Assembly (NCBI RefSeq): GCF_002684405.1
Contig: NZ_NYVD01000080.1
Location: forward strand, 1-44,834
Direction: 5' to 3'
Source: Parvibaculum sp.
GTDB lineage: Bacteria > Pseudomonadota > Alphaproteobacteria > Parvibaculales > Parvibaculaceae
DNA: 44,834 nucleotides
Shown: positions 25,302-35,002 of the stretch, piece by piece
How the letters are laid out: every line of letters starts with the position of its first letter
Position numbering within the stretch: the stretch's first letter is position 1
Notes under the pieces: model-generated
What the model was told of the DNA's origin: nothing
The model's database searches: none
What the model saw: the letters and a program-made list of their open reading frames with translations, nothing else
Program-made: the position numbers and the translations under genes

Positions 25302-26660
25302 ATGACGAGACTTCCATTTCTGTTTTTTGCGGTCCTTCTGACAGGCCTGACCATGGCTGCCGCCCCTTCCGAAGCGCGGCCTGCCTATCCGGATTCCTAC
25401 GCGGACGCCGCATATTTCCATGACGAACTTTCTCCCTACGGCCGCTGGCACGAGCTGGGTGCCTATGGCCGTGTCTGGCAGCCCCGCAACATGCATAGCG
25501 GATGGCGACCCTATACGCGCGGGCGATGGGTCTGGGACGACGACTACGGATGGACATGGACGTCTGATTTCAACTGGGGTTGGGCCGCCTTCCACTACGG
25601 CCGTTGGATATACGATTCCCATTATGGCTGGCTCTGGGTGCCGGGCCGGGTCTGGTCTCCGGCATGGGTCACCTGGCGGTTCAGCAACGGCTATGTCGGT
25701 TGGTCGCCCATCGGCATTTTCATCAACTGGTCGAGCTGGGATCCCGGTTGGGACTATCCCGGATGGAACTATGTCTACCGGGACGATTTCGTCCGTAACG
25801 ACGTCTATATTCACGTCATCGTACGGAACAACTATCGAAACTATTATCACCAAACGAAATGGCACCGGCACAAGCTGCGTCAGGGCCGGATCGTCAACCG
25901 TCCCTTCAACCGCCAATGGTACGTGTCGCGCAGTCGCCGCGATCCGGTTCGCGTCCGGGTTCAGCGCGACGCAGATTTGCGGAACCGAAGCCATCAATTC
26001 GACGGTAACCGCCTGCGGATAAGAGATTTCCGGGCAGACCGGCGCCCCTCCGCACAAAGGCCCCCGCGAGAAGAACGCAACCTCATGCGCCCACAGGACA
26101 GGAATGAACAACGCCGGATCGAGCAACAGCGCCAGAGGCAGCGCGACGAGCAATCGATGCGACAGCGCCAACTACAGCAGCAGCGCGAACAGCAACAGCG
26201 TGACCGCCAATTGCAGCAGCAAAGGCAGCGCCAACAGGATGCCGAGCGTGAACGTGCCCGTCAGCAGCAGCTCGACCGGCAACGCCAGCTCCAGCAGCAG
26301 CAACAAAAGCGTGACCGTCAATTACAACAGCAAAGGCAGCGTCAGCAGGATGTCGAGCGTGAACGAGCCCGTCAGCAGCGGCTCGACCGTCAACGCCAGC
26401 TTCAGCAACAACAACGCGACCGCCAGTTACAGCAGCAAGACGCAGACCGCATGCGTGCCCGCCAGCAGGAGGTGGACAGGCAACGCCAGCAACGTCTCCA
26501 GCAGCAACGCCAACGCGATGCCGAACAACGCCAAAGGCAGATGGAACGGCAGCGGCAGATGCGCGAGCAGAGGGAACGCCAGGGCGCGGCCAGTCAGCGC
26601 TTCCGCGACACGCGCAATCCGGACCGGCGTGACGAGCGCCGTCGTCCCGACAACAGGTAG
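25302..26660 (+). CDS. DUF6600-like Trp/Tyr-rich exported protein with Gln/Arg repeat tail
   Basis: 452 aa. Start at 25302 behind GAGGCG. Signal peptide 1-25 (ending SEA-R). Residues about 35-165 are extremely rich in Trp, Tyr and Gly with repeated GRW/GRVW and YGWxW units (for example RWHELGAYGRVW, YTRGRWVWDDDYGW), as in DUF6600 proteins. A basic linker follows, then about 270-440 is almost only Gln, Arg, Asp, Glu and Leu, predicted coiled coil, with tandem repeats. Likely periplasmic or surface-associated. Function unknown. A perfect CtrA-type site lies upstream. Its stop abuts that of the convergent RNase-like gene. Confidence 0.8.
   Translation: MTRLPFLFFAVLLTGLTMAAAPSEARPAYPDSYADAAYFHDELSPYGRWHELGAYGRVWQPRNMHSGWRPYTRGRWVWDDDYGWTWTSDFNWGWAAFHYGRWIYDSHYGWLWVPGRVWSPAWVTWRFSNGYVGWSPIGIFINWSSWDPGWDYPGWNYVYRDDFVRNDVYIHVIVRNNYRNYYHQTKWHRHKLRQGRIVNRPFNRQWYVSRSRRDPVRVRVQRDADLRNRSHQFDGNRLRIRDFRADRRPSAQRPPREERNLMRPQDRNEQRRIEQQRQRQRDEQSMRQRQLQQQREQQQRDRQLQQQRQRQQDAERERARQQQLDRQRQLQQQQQKRDRQLQQQRQRQQDVERERARQQRLDRQRQLQQQQRDRQLQQQDADRMRARQQEVDRQRQQRLQQQRQRDAEQRQRQMERQRQMREQRERQGAASQRFRDTRNPDRRDERRRPDNR
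26202..26520 (+). repeat. Tandem 111-bp coding repeat (about 2.9 copies)
   Basis: Units begin at 26202, 26313 and 26418 (111, then 105 bp). Each encodes a 37- or 35-residue block starting DRQLQQQ and continuing with D(A/V)ERERARQQ and LDRQRQ. The first two copies differ at only a few residues; the third is shortened. Likely prone to slippage and copy-number change. Confidence 0.85.
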
Positions 26661-28256
26661 CTAGCCTTCCTTCAAGGCCCTTCTCAGGCGGCGGATGATC
26701 ACTTTTCGCGCCCGATCGTCCGCCGCCTGATCCAACTGGTCGGCGACATCCAGCCAGAGTTCCGACATTTCATTGTGCCAGTCGGGCTTGCCGACATCCT
26801 CCGGTTCCAGACGCCGCGGCACCGGCCGCGTCCGGGGGCCCGGCGCTTCCGTGGTCAGATCGTACATATCGTCAAGCATCGGCTCGACGATACGCTCGCC
26901 GTCCAACCCCAATTCGGACAGGCGTTCATGCAGGCCGTTTATGGATTCTTCCTCGCCATGCGTCAGGAAGATACCTCGCTTGATCGGCGCCCTTTCCTCC
27001 ACCCAGCGCGCCAGCGCCGAGCCATCCGCATGACCGGAATAGACGTCGAGCTGTCGGATGCTCGCGCGCACTTTCACCTCTTCGCCCTGGATGCGTACAG
27101 CCTTCACCCCGTCGAGCAGAATCTGCCCCAATGTGCCGCGCGCCTGGTAGCCGATGATGAGAACCGTCGAGTTTCGCCGCCAGAGATGATTTTTCAGGTG
27201 ATGGCGAATGCGCCCTGCATCGCACATGCCGCTGGCAGCCACGACAATATGGCTTCCCTTGAAGCGTTCGATCCCCATGCTCTCCTGCACGGTCTCCGTC
27301 GTGCGCAGGATCTCGGAATTCATGTACTTCCTGAAGGCGTGTCCGTCTTCCAGTTCGTCAGCATGATCGACGAAAACCTTCGTCGCCCGGATGGCAAGCG
27401 GCGAGTCGAGAAATATCGGGACATGCGGCACCTTCCCGCTACTGATGAGTTCGAACAGATCCGCGAGGAATTCCTGCGTCCGTTCCACCGCGAAGGCCGG
27501 CACGACCAGAACACCATCATCCGACAAGGCATCGTTGACTTCCTTGGCGAGCATTTCGCGCCGGTCATGCAATGAGACATCAGGCCGGTCCCGATTGCCG
27601 TAGGTCGACTCGCAAATGAGGAAGTCGAGATTCTCCGGCGCTTCCGGTTCGGTGTAGAAACTTTTTACCTCCGGCCCGATATCGCCGGAAAACAGCATAC
27701 GCAGCTGGCGCATTTCTTCATTGCCGGTGGCGATTTCCACCTCGATGGAAGCCGAGCCCAGAATATGCCCCGCATTCCAGAAGCGGGCACGAATGCCGGC
27801 GCAAGGGCTCACCCAGTCATCGTAGGAGACCGGGCTGAAACTTTTCATCGCCTCTTCGGCATCCTCCACGGTGTACATCGGCGTGACAGGCGGCCGCCCA
27901 CGATGGGCATTGCGCCGATTGAGCTGCTGGACCTCGAATTCCTGGATATGTCCGGAGTCGGGCAGCATGCACGACAAAAGATCGATGGTGCCGTGCGTCG
28001 CAAAGATGGGGCCGGAAAAGCCGTGCTTGACGAGTTTCGGGATGAGCCCCGAATGGTCGATGTGGGCATGGGTCAGCAGAACGAAATCGATGCTTTCCGG
28101 ATCGAACGGAAAAGCCTCGTAGTTCAGCTGCTTTACGGTCTTTGCACCCTGGAACATGCCGCAATCGACAAGAAAGCGCGTCTCGCCGGTATCGAGCAGA
28201 TAGCACGACCCCGTCACCGTTTGCGCAGCGCCATGCACGCTCATCGTGATAGTCAT
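26661..28256 (-). CDS. Metallo-beta-lactamase/beta-CASP RNase-like protein
   Basis: 531 aa. Start at 28256 behind AAGGATCGGG. Zinc site HAHIDH (63-68), typical of the MBL fold, with further ligands suggested by GHILGSAS and FSGDIG. The beta-CASP insert and the RMMBL end (LDVYSGHADGSALARWVEE) place it with RNA-processing nucleases of the CPSF73/TTHA0252 type. A C-terminal extension of about 70 residues ends in basic helices (ARKVIIRRLRRALKEG). Expected activity: zinc-dependent endo- or exoribonuclease in the cytoplasm. It starts 18 nt after the PRPP-synthetase-like gene, so it is cotranscribed with two nucleotide-sugar enzymes. Confidence 0.9.
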   Translation of the reverse strand: MTITMSVHGAAQTVTGSCYLLDTGETRFLVDCGMFQGAKTVKQLNYEAFPFDPESIDFVLLTHAHIDHSGLIPKLVKHGFSGPIFATHGTIDLLSCMLPDSGHIQEFEVQQLNRRNAHRGRPPVTPMYTVEDAEEAMKSFSPVSYDDWVSPCAGIRARFWNAGHILGSASIEVEIATGNEEMRQLRMLFSGDIGPEVKSFYTEPEAPENLDFLICESTYGNRDRPDVSLHDRREMLAKEVNDALSDDGVLVVPAFAVERTQEFLADLFELISSGKVPHVPIFLDSPLAIRATKVFVDHADELEDGHAFRKYMNSEILRTTETVQESMGIERFKGSHIVVAASGMCDAGRIRHHLKNHLWRRNSTVLIIGYQARGTLGQILLDGVKAVRIQGEEVKVRASIRQLDVYSGHADGSALARWVEERAPIKRGIFLTHGEEESINGLHERLSELGLDGERIVEPMLDDMYDLTTEAPGPRTRPVPRRLEPEDVGKPDWHNEMSELWLDVADQLDQAADDRARKVIIRRLRRALKEG

Positions 28257-28274
28257 GCCCGATCCTTCCCGTTC

Positions 28275-29165
28275 CTATTCACATTCACTCCTCAGACCAG
28301 CCGCCAGAAGCGGCGCCAGCGCGATGCAACTTGCCTCATGTCGCACGCTGTCGGTGGCCCAGATTTCATCGACACCGGCCTCGCTCAGGGCGCCGCCCGT
28401 ATCCTGCGTGAAGAGCGCATGGGTCACCGCCAGCGTGATATGCCCCGCACCTTTCGATATCAGCTTCTGCGCCGCCTTGATGATGGTTCCACCGCTGGAA
28501 ACGATATCGTCGACCAGAAGCACCTTTCGACCAGATAAATCGTCCACCGGAAACTCGATTTCCACCCGGCGGTCAGAAAAGCGCGTCTTCTCGCCCACGA
28601 GAATGTCACCGCCAAGTCGGTCGGCCACACGCGCCACCCATTGGCGCGATTCCCGGTCGGGACCGACAACCAGAGCATCCAGGTCAAAGCCTTTCATGGC
28701 GGCATAATCGGCAATAAGCTCGGCAGCGATGAGGTTTTCCGCCTCGGCACCGGGAAACACATCCGATATTTCCGGCGTGCGGTGCAGATGCGCATCGACC
28801 GTCAGTATACGGTCGAACAACCCAGAAAGAAATTTTCCAACCGCCTGCTGGCTCACCGCCTGCCCTACCTCAAAGGCAATATCCTGCCGCATATAGCTCA
28901 TATAAGGCGATACAAGGACGATACGCGCTGCGCCTGCGCGACGCAGCGCATCCGCAGCAAGCATCAAGGCGACCAACTTCTCGTTCGGCTCGAAAAGCGA
29001 GCAATAAAGAATGACCGCCGGAGGGGCGCTTTCCGGTCCGGTCACCAGTATCTCGCCGTCCGGATATCGATGAAGGTCAAATGGCCGATGCTCCAGATCC
29101 AGTTCGTTCGCCAGCCTTTGCGGCGCATCGCCATCCCAGGGAAATGATAGAATCAAGGGTTTCAT
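28275..29165 (-). CDS. Archaeal-like ribose-phosphate pyrophosphokinase (PRPP synthetase) paralog
   Basis: 296 aa. PRPP-binding loop [14 protein letters not shown] (215-228) is intact. RQD (93-95) matches the flag motif, but the usual basic residue after it is Ile (RQDI). DAHLHR (124-129) holds the catalytic-type His, and GPDRES with GEKTR (191-195) resembles archaeal PRPP synthetases more than bacterial Prs. It would join ribose 5-phosphate and ATP to give PRPP, or run a related reaction on ribose bisphosphate. Probably not the housekeeping Prs, which is longer (about 310 aa). Its ATG overlaps the phosphorylase stop (ATGA, 29162-29165). Confidence 0.88.
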   Translation of the reverse strand: MKPLILSFPWDGDAPQRLANELDLEHRPFDLHRYPDGEILVTGPESAPPAVILYCSLFEPNEKLVALMLAADALRRAGAARIVLVSPYMSYMRQDIAFEVGQAVSQQAVGKFLSGLFDRILTVDAHLHRTPEISDVFPGAEAENLIAAELIADYAAMKGFDLDALVVGPDRESRQWVARVADRLGGDILVGEKTRFSDRRVEIEFPVDDLSGRKVLLVDDIVSSGGTIIKAAQKLISKGAGHITLAVTHALFTQDTGGALSEAGVDEIWATDSVRHEASCIALAPLLAAGLRSECE

Positions 29166-30682
29166 GGCGCCGTGTGCGCTTTCTGTTCGAAGGGATGGGA
29201 GCCAACGGCAAAGCCGTTATCTTCTTCCGCAGCTGCCACGGCGAGATCGAAATGGGCACTCCCCGCCGAATAGATCCGGAACAGCGGGTCGCCCTTGCGA
29301 ACTTCGTCTCCCACGCGTTTCAAAATGTCGAGGCCCGCGCCCCGGTCGAGCGGCGCGCCGGAGATGCGCGCCAGCTGCGCAATTCTCAAACAATCGATCG
29401 ATGCGACAAAACCATCCGCTTCCGCGCAAATGTCGACCTGCTTCGGTCCCGGCTCGGGCGGATTGTCGTTTCGACCTTGAGTCTCGATGATCTCTTCCAT
29501 CACCTTCAGCGCGGCACCACTCTCCAGCAATTCGCGAGCCCGTTCTTCGCCCGTGCCGCCGCGCAGGTCCGGATCGAAATCCAGAATACGGCCAGACAAC
29601 ATGACCGACTTATCCCGAAGGTCCTCAGGCGCCCCTGCTTCGTTCCTCAGCACCGCCATCACGTCACGCGCTTCCAGAACAGGGCCAACGCCTCTGCCAA
29701 TAGGCTGACTGCCATCCGTGATCACGACATCGATGACGAGACCGACCTGGTCGCCGACATATTCGAAGAGTTTGCGCAGCCTCATCGCTTCATTCGCATC
29801 ACGCACTTTCGCACTCGGCCCGATGGGGATGTCGATCACAAGATGGGTGGATCCCGCGGCAATCTTCTTGGAAAGGATCGACGCGACCATCTGTTCGCGC
29901 GTGTCGAGATTGAGAGGCCGTTCCACGCTAATGAGAATATCGTCGGCGGGCGACAGATTTACGTGGCCACCCCAGACGAGACAGCCATTGGTCTTTCCCA
30001 CCACTTCACGCATTTCCGACATGGAGAGATCGACTGTGGCGAGTATCTCCATCGTATCCGCCGTTCCCGCCGGCGATGTGATCGCGCGGGACGATGTCTT
30101 GGGAATGGTCAGGCCATGGGCCGCCACGATGGGAACGACGATCATGGACGTCCGGTTGCCGGGAATACCGCCTATGCAATGCTTGTCCACGACCATGGGG
30201 GCCGGCCAGTCGAGCGTCGTGCCCGCCCCGGCCATGGCTCGCGTCATATCGAGGAGTTCCTGCGTGCTCATGAACCCCGCACAGCCGACGAGGAAAGCGG
30301 CGATCTCCATATCGGAGTAGCGATAGCCGACAATGTCGTGGATCACTTCCTCGATCTGGTGCCCCGTCAATGTCTGCCCATCGATCTTTTCACGAACATA
30401 GTTCAGGGAATGCGGGCTGGGCGCAGGTGCGATGTTCACGACCGTGCCTTCCGGTAGCCCCAGACGACTGAAGGCCGGCTCAGCCAACCCCAGTTCATCT
30501 GCCTTCACCATGTCGCCATCATGGCAGACATCGAGCGTCGCGATGATGGACCGGTTCCCGTCGATCACCTGCAAACGCTTGAATGCCTGAAAGGCTTCAG
30601 GACGAAGCGCCACGCAGTCATGCGCCAGAACAGCCACGTTCTCGCGCAGCGTATCGAGAGGAACCTTGCGGATCTTGAGCAT
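29162..30682 (-). CDS. Archaeal-type AMP phosphorylase / thymidine phosphorylase family 2
   Basis: 506 aa, the length of archaeal AMP phosphorylases (about 500), longer than ordinary DeoA (about 440) because of an N-terminal extension (1-90). Signature stretches [15 protein letters not shown] (166-180) and [16 protein letters not shown] (197-212) are of the archaeal/proteobacterial type-2 kind, not the KHSTGG/GHTGGT of DeoA. In Thermococcus the enzyme splits AMP (and CMP, UMP) with phosphate into base and ribose 1,5-bisphosphate. Proteobacterial members are named putative thymidine phosphorylase, so substrate is open. First of a tight three-gene unit with Prs-like and RNase-like genes. Confidence 0.9.
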   Translation of the reverse strand: MLKIRKVPLDTLRENVAVLAHDCVALRPEAFQAFKRLQVIDGNRSIIATLDVCHDGDMVKADELGLAEPAFSRLGLPEGTVVNIAPAPSPHSLNYVREKIDGQTLTGHQIEEVIHDIVGYRYSDMEIAAFLVGCAGFMSTQELLDMTRAMAGAGTTLDWPAPMVVDKHCIGGIPGNRTSMIVVPIVAAHGLTIPKTSSRAITSPAGTADTMEILATVDLSMSEMREVVGKTNGCLVWGGHVNLSPADDILISVERPLNLDTREQMVASILSKKIAAGSTHLVIDIPIGPSAKVRDANEAMRLRKLFEYVGDQVGLVIDVVITDGSQPIGRGVGPVLEARDVMAVLRNEAGAPEDLRDKSVMLSGRILDFDPDLRGGTGEERARELLESGAALKVMEEIIETQGRNDNPPEPGPKQVDICAEADGFVASIDCLRIAQLARISGAPLDRGAGLDILKRVGDEVRKGDPLFRIYSAGSAHFDLAVAAAEEDNGFAVGSHPFEQKAHTAP

Positions 30683-30769
30683 GGTTTTGTCTTCGTTCTT
30701 ATCGCTCTACGTCGGAGGATATCAGAAATCCGGGCGCTGCGCGGCGCGTCCTATCGTCTCCCGCTACCG

Positions 30770-31576
30770 CTAGCGTCCGGTAAACTTGGGACTGCGCTTT
30801 TCGAGAAAGGCGGACACGGCCTCCCGGTGATCTTCGCTCGTCGAGGCCAGAGCGAACTGGTCGGCATCCATGAAAGTGGTCGCTGCGTTGAGCGCGGTGG
30901 CCGCCGCTGTGATGCCGCGCTTTGCCATACGCACCGCGACCGGCGGTAGCGCAGCCGCTTTCTCCGCCCATTTCCGTGCCGTGGAAAAGGCCTCCCCATC
31001 ATCGGCCAGGTCATCGGCGAGGCCCCAATCCAGCGCCTGCTCCGCGGAAACCTTTTCGCCGAAAATAGTGAGCTGCTTGGCGCGCGAAGGGCCGACCAGA
31101 TTGACCAGGCGAGGCTGGGTGTGCCAGCTCATATTCATACCGAGCGGTATTTCGGGCAGCCGGAAATGAGCGCCCCGCCCTGCAATGCGAAAATCGCAGG
31201 CCGTTGCCAACGCGACACCGCCGCCAATGCAGAACCCCTCTATGGCGGCCACCGTCACCTGGTCGATCGCCTCCCAGGCATCGCACATATCAGGTCCCGC
31301 ACGGAGCATTTCCCGCCGTTCCAGCAGGCCCGCCTCCTGCCGCTCGCGGACCGCCGGGTCGGCAAGGTCGGCCCCCGCCGTGAAGACCTTCGGCCCGTGC
31401 AGTACCACCGCACTTGTCACCGTATCCTGCCGAAGCGCCCGGGCCGCGGCCGTGAGTTCATGCAGAAGCTGGACAGAGAGAGCGTTTATGCGGTCGCCCC
31501 TGTCGAAAGTGACGATTGCGAGTCTGCCCTCGCGCTCGATATTGACGAATTCGCCTATCCGCTGCGTTTCGCTCAT
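30770..31576 (-). CDS. Enoyl-CoA hydratase/isomerase (crotonase) family protein
   Basis: 268 aa. Start at 31576 preferred (AAAGG 7 nt upstream, normal family length); ATG 31591 would add 5 residues. Oxyanion-hole regions are FTAGADL (65-71) and GFCIGGGVALATACD (114-128). The usual first catalytic Glu (rat mitochondrial Glu144) is Ala122 here, while the second (Glu164) is kept as E142 in LPEIPLG. It may therefore be an isomerase, a hydrolase-like or otherwise altered crotonase instead of a standard hydratase. It lies 87 nt upstream of the phosphorylase on the same strand; whether they share a transcript is unclear. Confidence 0.9.
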   Translation of the reverse strand: MSETQRIGEFVNIEREGRLAIVTFDRGDRINALSVQLLHELTAAARALRQDTVTSAVVLHGPKVFTAGADLADPAVRERQEAGLLERREMLRAGPDMCDAWEAIDQVTVAAIEGFCIGGGVALATACDFRIAGRGAHFRLPEIPLGMNMSWHTQPRLVNLVGPSRAKQLTIFGEKVSAEQALDWGLADDLADDGEAFSTARKWAEKAAALPPVAVRMAKRGITAAATALNAATTFMDADQFALASTSEDHREAVSAFLEKRSPKFTGR

Positions 31577-32027
31577 CCCCTCGCCTTTCATTATCCGCTC
31601 TTCTTGATTCACGGAGAATGATGACGGCTGGAGGCATATTCGCCAAGGCCTGCCAATGAGATAGAGCACCTACCGGCGGGACGGAAACAGAACGGGCGAC
31701 GGACCGAAAACAGGGTCCGCCGCCCGCCCCTTGCCGAATGTCCGAACTCAACCTGAAGTACAATGTGTCCGGCGCCCGGCAGTTGCGGCAGAGGCGCGGG
31801 GGTTTTCCCCTACCGCAAAGCCAGACTGGCGGTTTGCTGCTGAACGGAGCCGGAAGGACGCATTCACCCTCTATTCAAACTTTCAGGTTTCGATCGCACG
31901 ACGCCGTGTCGCGCTCTTTCCGCTGTTGCCCTGCCCGCCAAATTCCATTCCAATCCGGCAAACAGAAATCGATAGCGGCGACGGCCCGGTTGGCCGGCAA
32001 AAACCGCACAGAGGAAACGGAACGAAA
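31577..32027. other. Divergent intergenic region, no gene seen
   Basis: 451 nt between the crotonase gene (-) and glutamate dehydrogenase gene (+); it should hold both promoters. An imperfect inverted repeat (GGGCGACGGACC...GGGTCCGCCGCCC, about 31694-31725, including CGGACC/GGTCCG-type pairing) is visible. Open frames here lack Shine-Dalgarno sequences and have no recognisable product. Confidence 0.5.
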
Positions 32028-33269
32028 ATGCCCAGCAAGACCAAGGCCCTAAGCACTTTCACAGAGGCTTTGGCTGCCGCGAGCGAACGACTCGGCTATA
32101 GCGACAGCATCCACAAGCTACTGACGCTCTCTGCCAGAGAGATCAAGGTCGCGATACCGATCGTTCGCGACAATGGAGAGCTTGCCGTTTTTTCGGGCTA
32201 TCGCGTGCAACATCACAATGCCCGCGGACCTTATAAGGGGGGCCTCCGCTACCACCCGGAGGTGAACCTGGGGGAAGTGCGCGATCTTGCCTCCCTCATG
32301 ACCCTCAAAACGGCCCTGATGGACATTCCGCTGGGCGGCGCGAAAGGCGGCATCGACTGCGACCCGCATAGCCTGACGAGCCGCGAACTCGAAATGCTGA
32401 CCCGCAAATTCGTCAAGCGGATGCACAGGCATATCGGGCCCGAGATGGACATCATGGCACCGGATATCGGCACGGATGCCAGCATTATGGGCTGGATCCA
32501 CTCCGAATATTCCGCAATTTACGGCCATTCTCCTGCCGTGGTGACAGGCAAGCCCATCAATCTGGGCGGCTCGCAAGGACGAGAGAAAGCGACCGGATAT
32601 GGCGTCTCCATCGTGGTGGACGCGGTCGCGCGCACGCGGGGCGGGCCCCTTTCAGGCGCCTCCGCTGTCATTCAGGGCTTCGGCAATGTGGGTATGCATG
32701 CTGCCTTCTGCCTGCGCGATCTCGGCGTCAAGGTCATCGCGGTTTCGGATTCCCGCACCGCTGTCTATGGGAAAGACGGCCTCGACCTCGACGGATTGGT
32801 CAAACACAAGCAGGAGCGCGGGACCCTCGAAGATGTGGATGGGCACCAAAACATTTCCCATGAGGAGTTGCTGGCGCTCGAATGCGACTATCTCATTCCG
32901 GCAGCCCTTGGCGGTGCGATTACCCGCAAGAACGTGGATACGCTCAATTGCCGCCATCTGGTGGAAGCCGCCAATGCACCGGTGACGCCGGAAGCAGAGG
33001 AAATCCTTTTGAAGCGGAATGTCGAAATCGTTCCCGATATTCTCGCCAATGCTGGCGGTGTCGTTGTGAGCTATTTCGAATGGGTTCAGAATCTCCAGCG
33101 CCGGGCCTGGCCGCTCTTCAAGGTGGACAAGGAATTGAACCGTATCCTGCACAACGCCGCGCATGACGTCATGTCCCGTTCGCATGATGAGGGCATTACG
33201 CTACGTGCCGCAGCCTATGAAATCGCATCCATGAGGGTGAAGGATGCACTCGACGCCACAGGCTTCTAA
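32028..33269 (+). CDS. gdhA: Glutamate dehydrogenase (Glu/Leu/Phe/Val family)
   Basis: 413 aa. Start at 32028 (GAGGA about 12 nt upstream); the frame is open farther 5' but that part is unlike the family. Substrate-binding region GPYKGGLRYHPEV (67-79, K70), catalytic K106 in PLGGAKGGI, nucleotide-binding GFGNVG near 224. The length fits the hexameric 410-450-residue class. It interconverts glutamate and 2-oxoglutarate plus ammonium with NAD(P). Leucine or phenylalanine dehydrogenases are shorter. Monocistronic: its neighbours are unrelated. Confidence 0.92.
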   Translation: MPSKTKALSTFTEALAAASERLGYSDSIHKLLTLSAREIKVAIPIVRDNGELAVFSGYRVQHHNARGPYKGGLRYHPEVNLGEVRDLASLMTLKTALMDIPLGGAKGGIDCDPHSLTSRELEMLTRKFVKRMHRHIGPEMDIMAPDIGTDASIMGWIHSEYSAIYGHSPAVVTGKPINLGGSQGREKATGYGVSIVVDAVARTRGGPLSGASAVIQGFGNVGMHAAFCLRDLGVKVIAVSDSRTAVYGKDGLDLDGLVKHKQERGTLEDVDGHQNISHEELLALECDYLIPAALGGAITRKNVDTLNCRHLVEAANAPVTPEAEEILLKRNVEIVPDILANAGGVVVSYFEWVQNLQRRAWPLFKVDKELNRILHNAAHDVMSRSHDEGITLRAAAYEIASMRVKDALDATGF

Positions 33270-33362
33270 CCGGTAGGACCTGCTTTCCGTTTCACCGCCC
33301 GCTCCTTGTTGCTAGGCTGACCTCACCGAATTCCTGGCAGCCCTCCCATCCGAGTAACCTTC

Positions 33363-34166
33363 ATGTTCGACCATACTTTCTGGCAGGCTATCATCCTTGG
33401 AATTGTGGAGGGGGTGACGGAGTTTCTACCCGTTTCCTCGACAGGCCATTTGATCGTCGCGGGCGAACTTCTCGGCTTCGACGGCTCCCTCTCCAAGGTA
33501 TTCGAAGTCGTCATACAGCTCGGCGCGATCCTTGCGATCTGCGTTCTCTATTTCCGAAGGCTGTTGAACGTCCTTCTGGGGCTGACAGGCGATCCCGCGG
33601 CGCAGCGTTTCGCCATGGCGGTGATCGTCGCGTTTCTTCCCGCGGCCTTTATCGGGCTCGCGCTTCACGACTTCATCAAGCAGGTCCTGTTTTCGCCCTA
33701 TGTCGTCTGCACGTCCCTGATACTCGGCGGTATCGCGATCATCCTGATCGAGCGCTACGACTATGACGGGCACATCAAATCGGTCGAAGAGCTGACCTTC
33801 AAAAAATCCCTCCAGATCGGGTTTTTCCAGTGCCTTGCAATGATCCCCGGCGTCTCGCGCTCGGGCGCGACCATTCTCGGCGCCCTGTTGATCGGCGTGG
33901 ATCGCAAAACGGCAGCGGAGTTTTCTTTCTTTCTGGCCATCCCCACCATGCTCGGCGCCACGACGGTCGACCTTTGGAAGGTGCGTGACAGCCTGAGCGC
34001 CGATCAGGCGTCCATCATCGCAGTCGGATTCGTCGCCGCCTTCATTTCCGCAATCTTCGTGGTGAAGTGGCTCGTCTCCTTCATCAGCCGTCACGACTTC
34101 ACCGTGTTCGGCTGGTATCGGATCGTCTTCGGCAGCCTGCTGCTGGTCTATTTCCTTACCGTCTGA
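33363..34166 (+). CDS. uppP: Undecaprenyl-diphosphatase UppP (BacA)
   Basis: 267 aa, usual length. Motif GIVEGVTEFLPVSSTGHL (13-30), with E16, E20, S26 and H29 as likely active-site residues, and PGVSRSGAT (162-170) with the catalytic Arg. About seven membrane helices. It dephosphorylates undecaprenyl diphosphate so the carrier can be reused for peptidoglycan and polysaccharide export, and raises bacitracin tolerance. Converges with pstB, with only 3 nt between stops and no terminator visible. Confidence 0.96.
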   Translation: MFDHTFWQAIILGIVEGVTEFLPVSSTGHLIVAGELLGFDGSLSKVFEVVIQLGAILAICVLYFRRLLNVLLGLTGDPAAQRFAMAVIVAFLPAAFIGLALHDFIKQVLFSPYVVCTSLILGGIAIILIERYDYDGHIKSVEELTFKKSLQIGFFQCLAMIPGVSRSGATILGALLIGVDRKTAAEFSFFLAIPTMLGATTVDLWKVRDSLSADQASIIAVGFVAAFISAIFVVKWLVSFISRHDFTVFGWYRIVFGSLLLVYFLTV

Positions 34167-34169
34167 CGC

Positions 34170-34997
34170 TTACCCGAAGCGGCCCATGATGTAATCCTGG
34201 GTGCGCGGATCCGAGGGGTGGGTAAATATCTGCTCGGACGGCGCTACTTCCGCCAGTTCGCCCAGATACATGAAGGCCGTGTAATCCGCCGCGCGGGCCG
34301 CCTGCTGCATGTTGTGGGTCACGATGGCGATGCAATAGTCATCCCGAAGCTCGGCGATGAGCTGTTCGAGCTTGGCCGTCGAAATCGGGTCGAGTGCCGA
34401 AGCGGGCTCGTCCATCAGCAGGATTTCCGGCTTCACCGCCACAGCACGGGCAACGCAAAGACGTTGCTGCTGACCGCCCGAAAGCCCGGTGCCTTCCGCA
34501 TTCAGCTTGTCCTTCACTTCGTCCCACAACGCTGCGCGAGAAAGCGCCCAATAGACACGTTCCTCAATTTCCGCTTTGGGCAGATTCTCGTAGAGGCGGA
34601 TACCGAAGGCGACATTCTCATAGATCGACATCGGAAACGGCGTCGGCTTCTGAAAAACCATGCCCACCTTAGCGCGCAACTGCGTCAGGTCCCGCGCGGC
34701 AAGAATGTTTGTGCCGTCGATATTGACCTCTCCCTCGGCACGCTGCCCCGGATACATTTCATAAATCCGGTTGAGTGCACGCAGAAGCGTCGACTTTCCG
34801 CAACCGGACGGGCCGATAAACGCCGTCACGCGACGGTCCGGAATCGTCAGGTTGACATTTTTCAGAGCCTTGTAGTCGCCGTAGTAGAAATCGAGATTCT
34901 TGACCTCGATCTTCGTATCCATCACGCCGTCCATCTTTTCAGAAGACGTTTTCCGGGCTTCTTTGATTGTGCCGTCCATATGCTCTGCCTTGTTCAT
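34170..34997 (-). CDS. pstB: Phosphate ABC transporter ATP-binding protein PstB
   Basis: 275 aa from ATG 34997, which lies 5 nt after the pstA stop; the frame is open farther upstream inside pstA but that is not expected to be translated. Walker [10 protein letters not shown] (62-70), signature LSGGQQQR and Walker [13 protein letters not shown] are all intact. It drives high-affinity phosphate uptake with PstSCA at the inner membrane. No phoU follows; the next gene is uppP on the other strand. Confidence 0.96.
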   Translation of the reverse strand: MNKAEHMDGTIKEARKTSSEKMDGVMDTKIEVKNLDFYYGDYKALKNVNLTIPDRRVTAFIGPSGCGKSTLLRALNRIYEMYPGQRAEGEVNIDGTNILAARDLTQLRAKVGMVFQKPTPFPMSIYENVAFGIRLYENLPKAEIEERVYWALSRAALWDEVKDKLNAEGTGLSGGQQQRLCVARAVAVKPEILLMDEPASALDPISTAKLEQLIAELRDDYCIAIVTHNMQQAARAADYTAFMYLGELAEVAPSEQIFTHPSDPRTQDYIMGRFG

Positions 34998-35002
34998 ATC
35001 AA

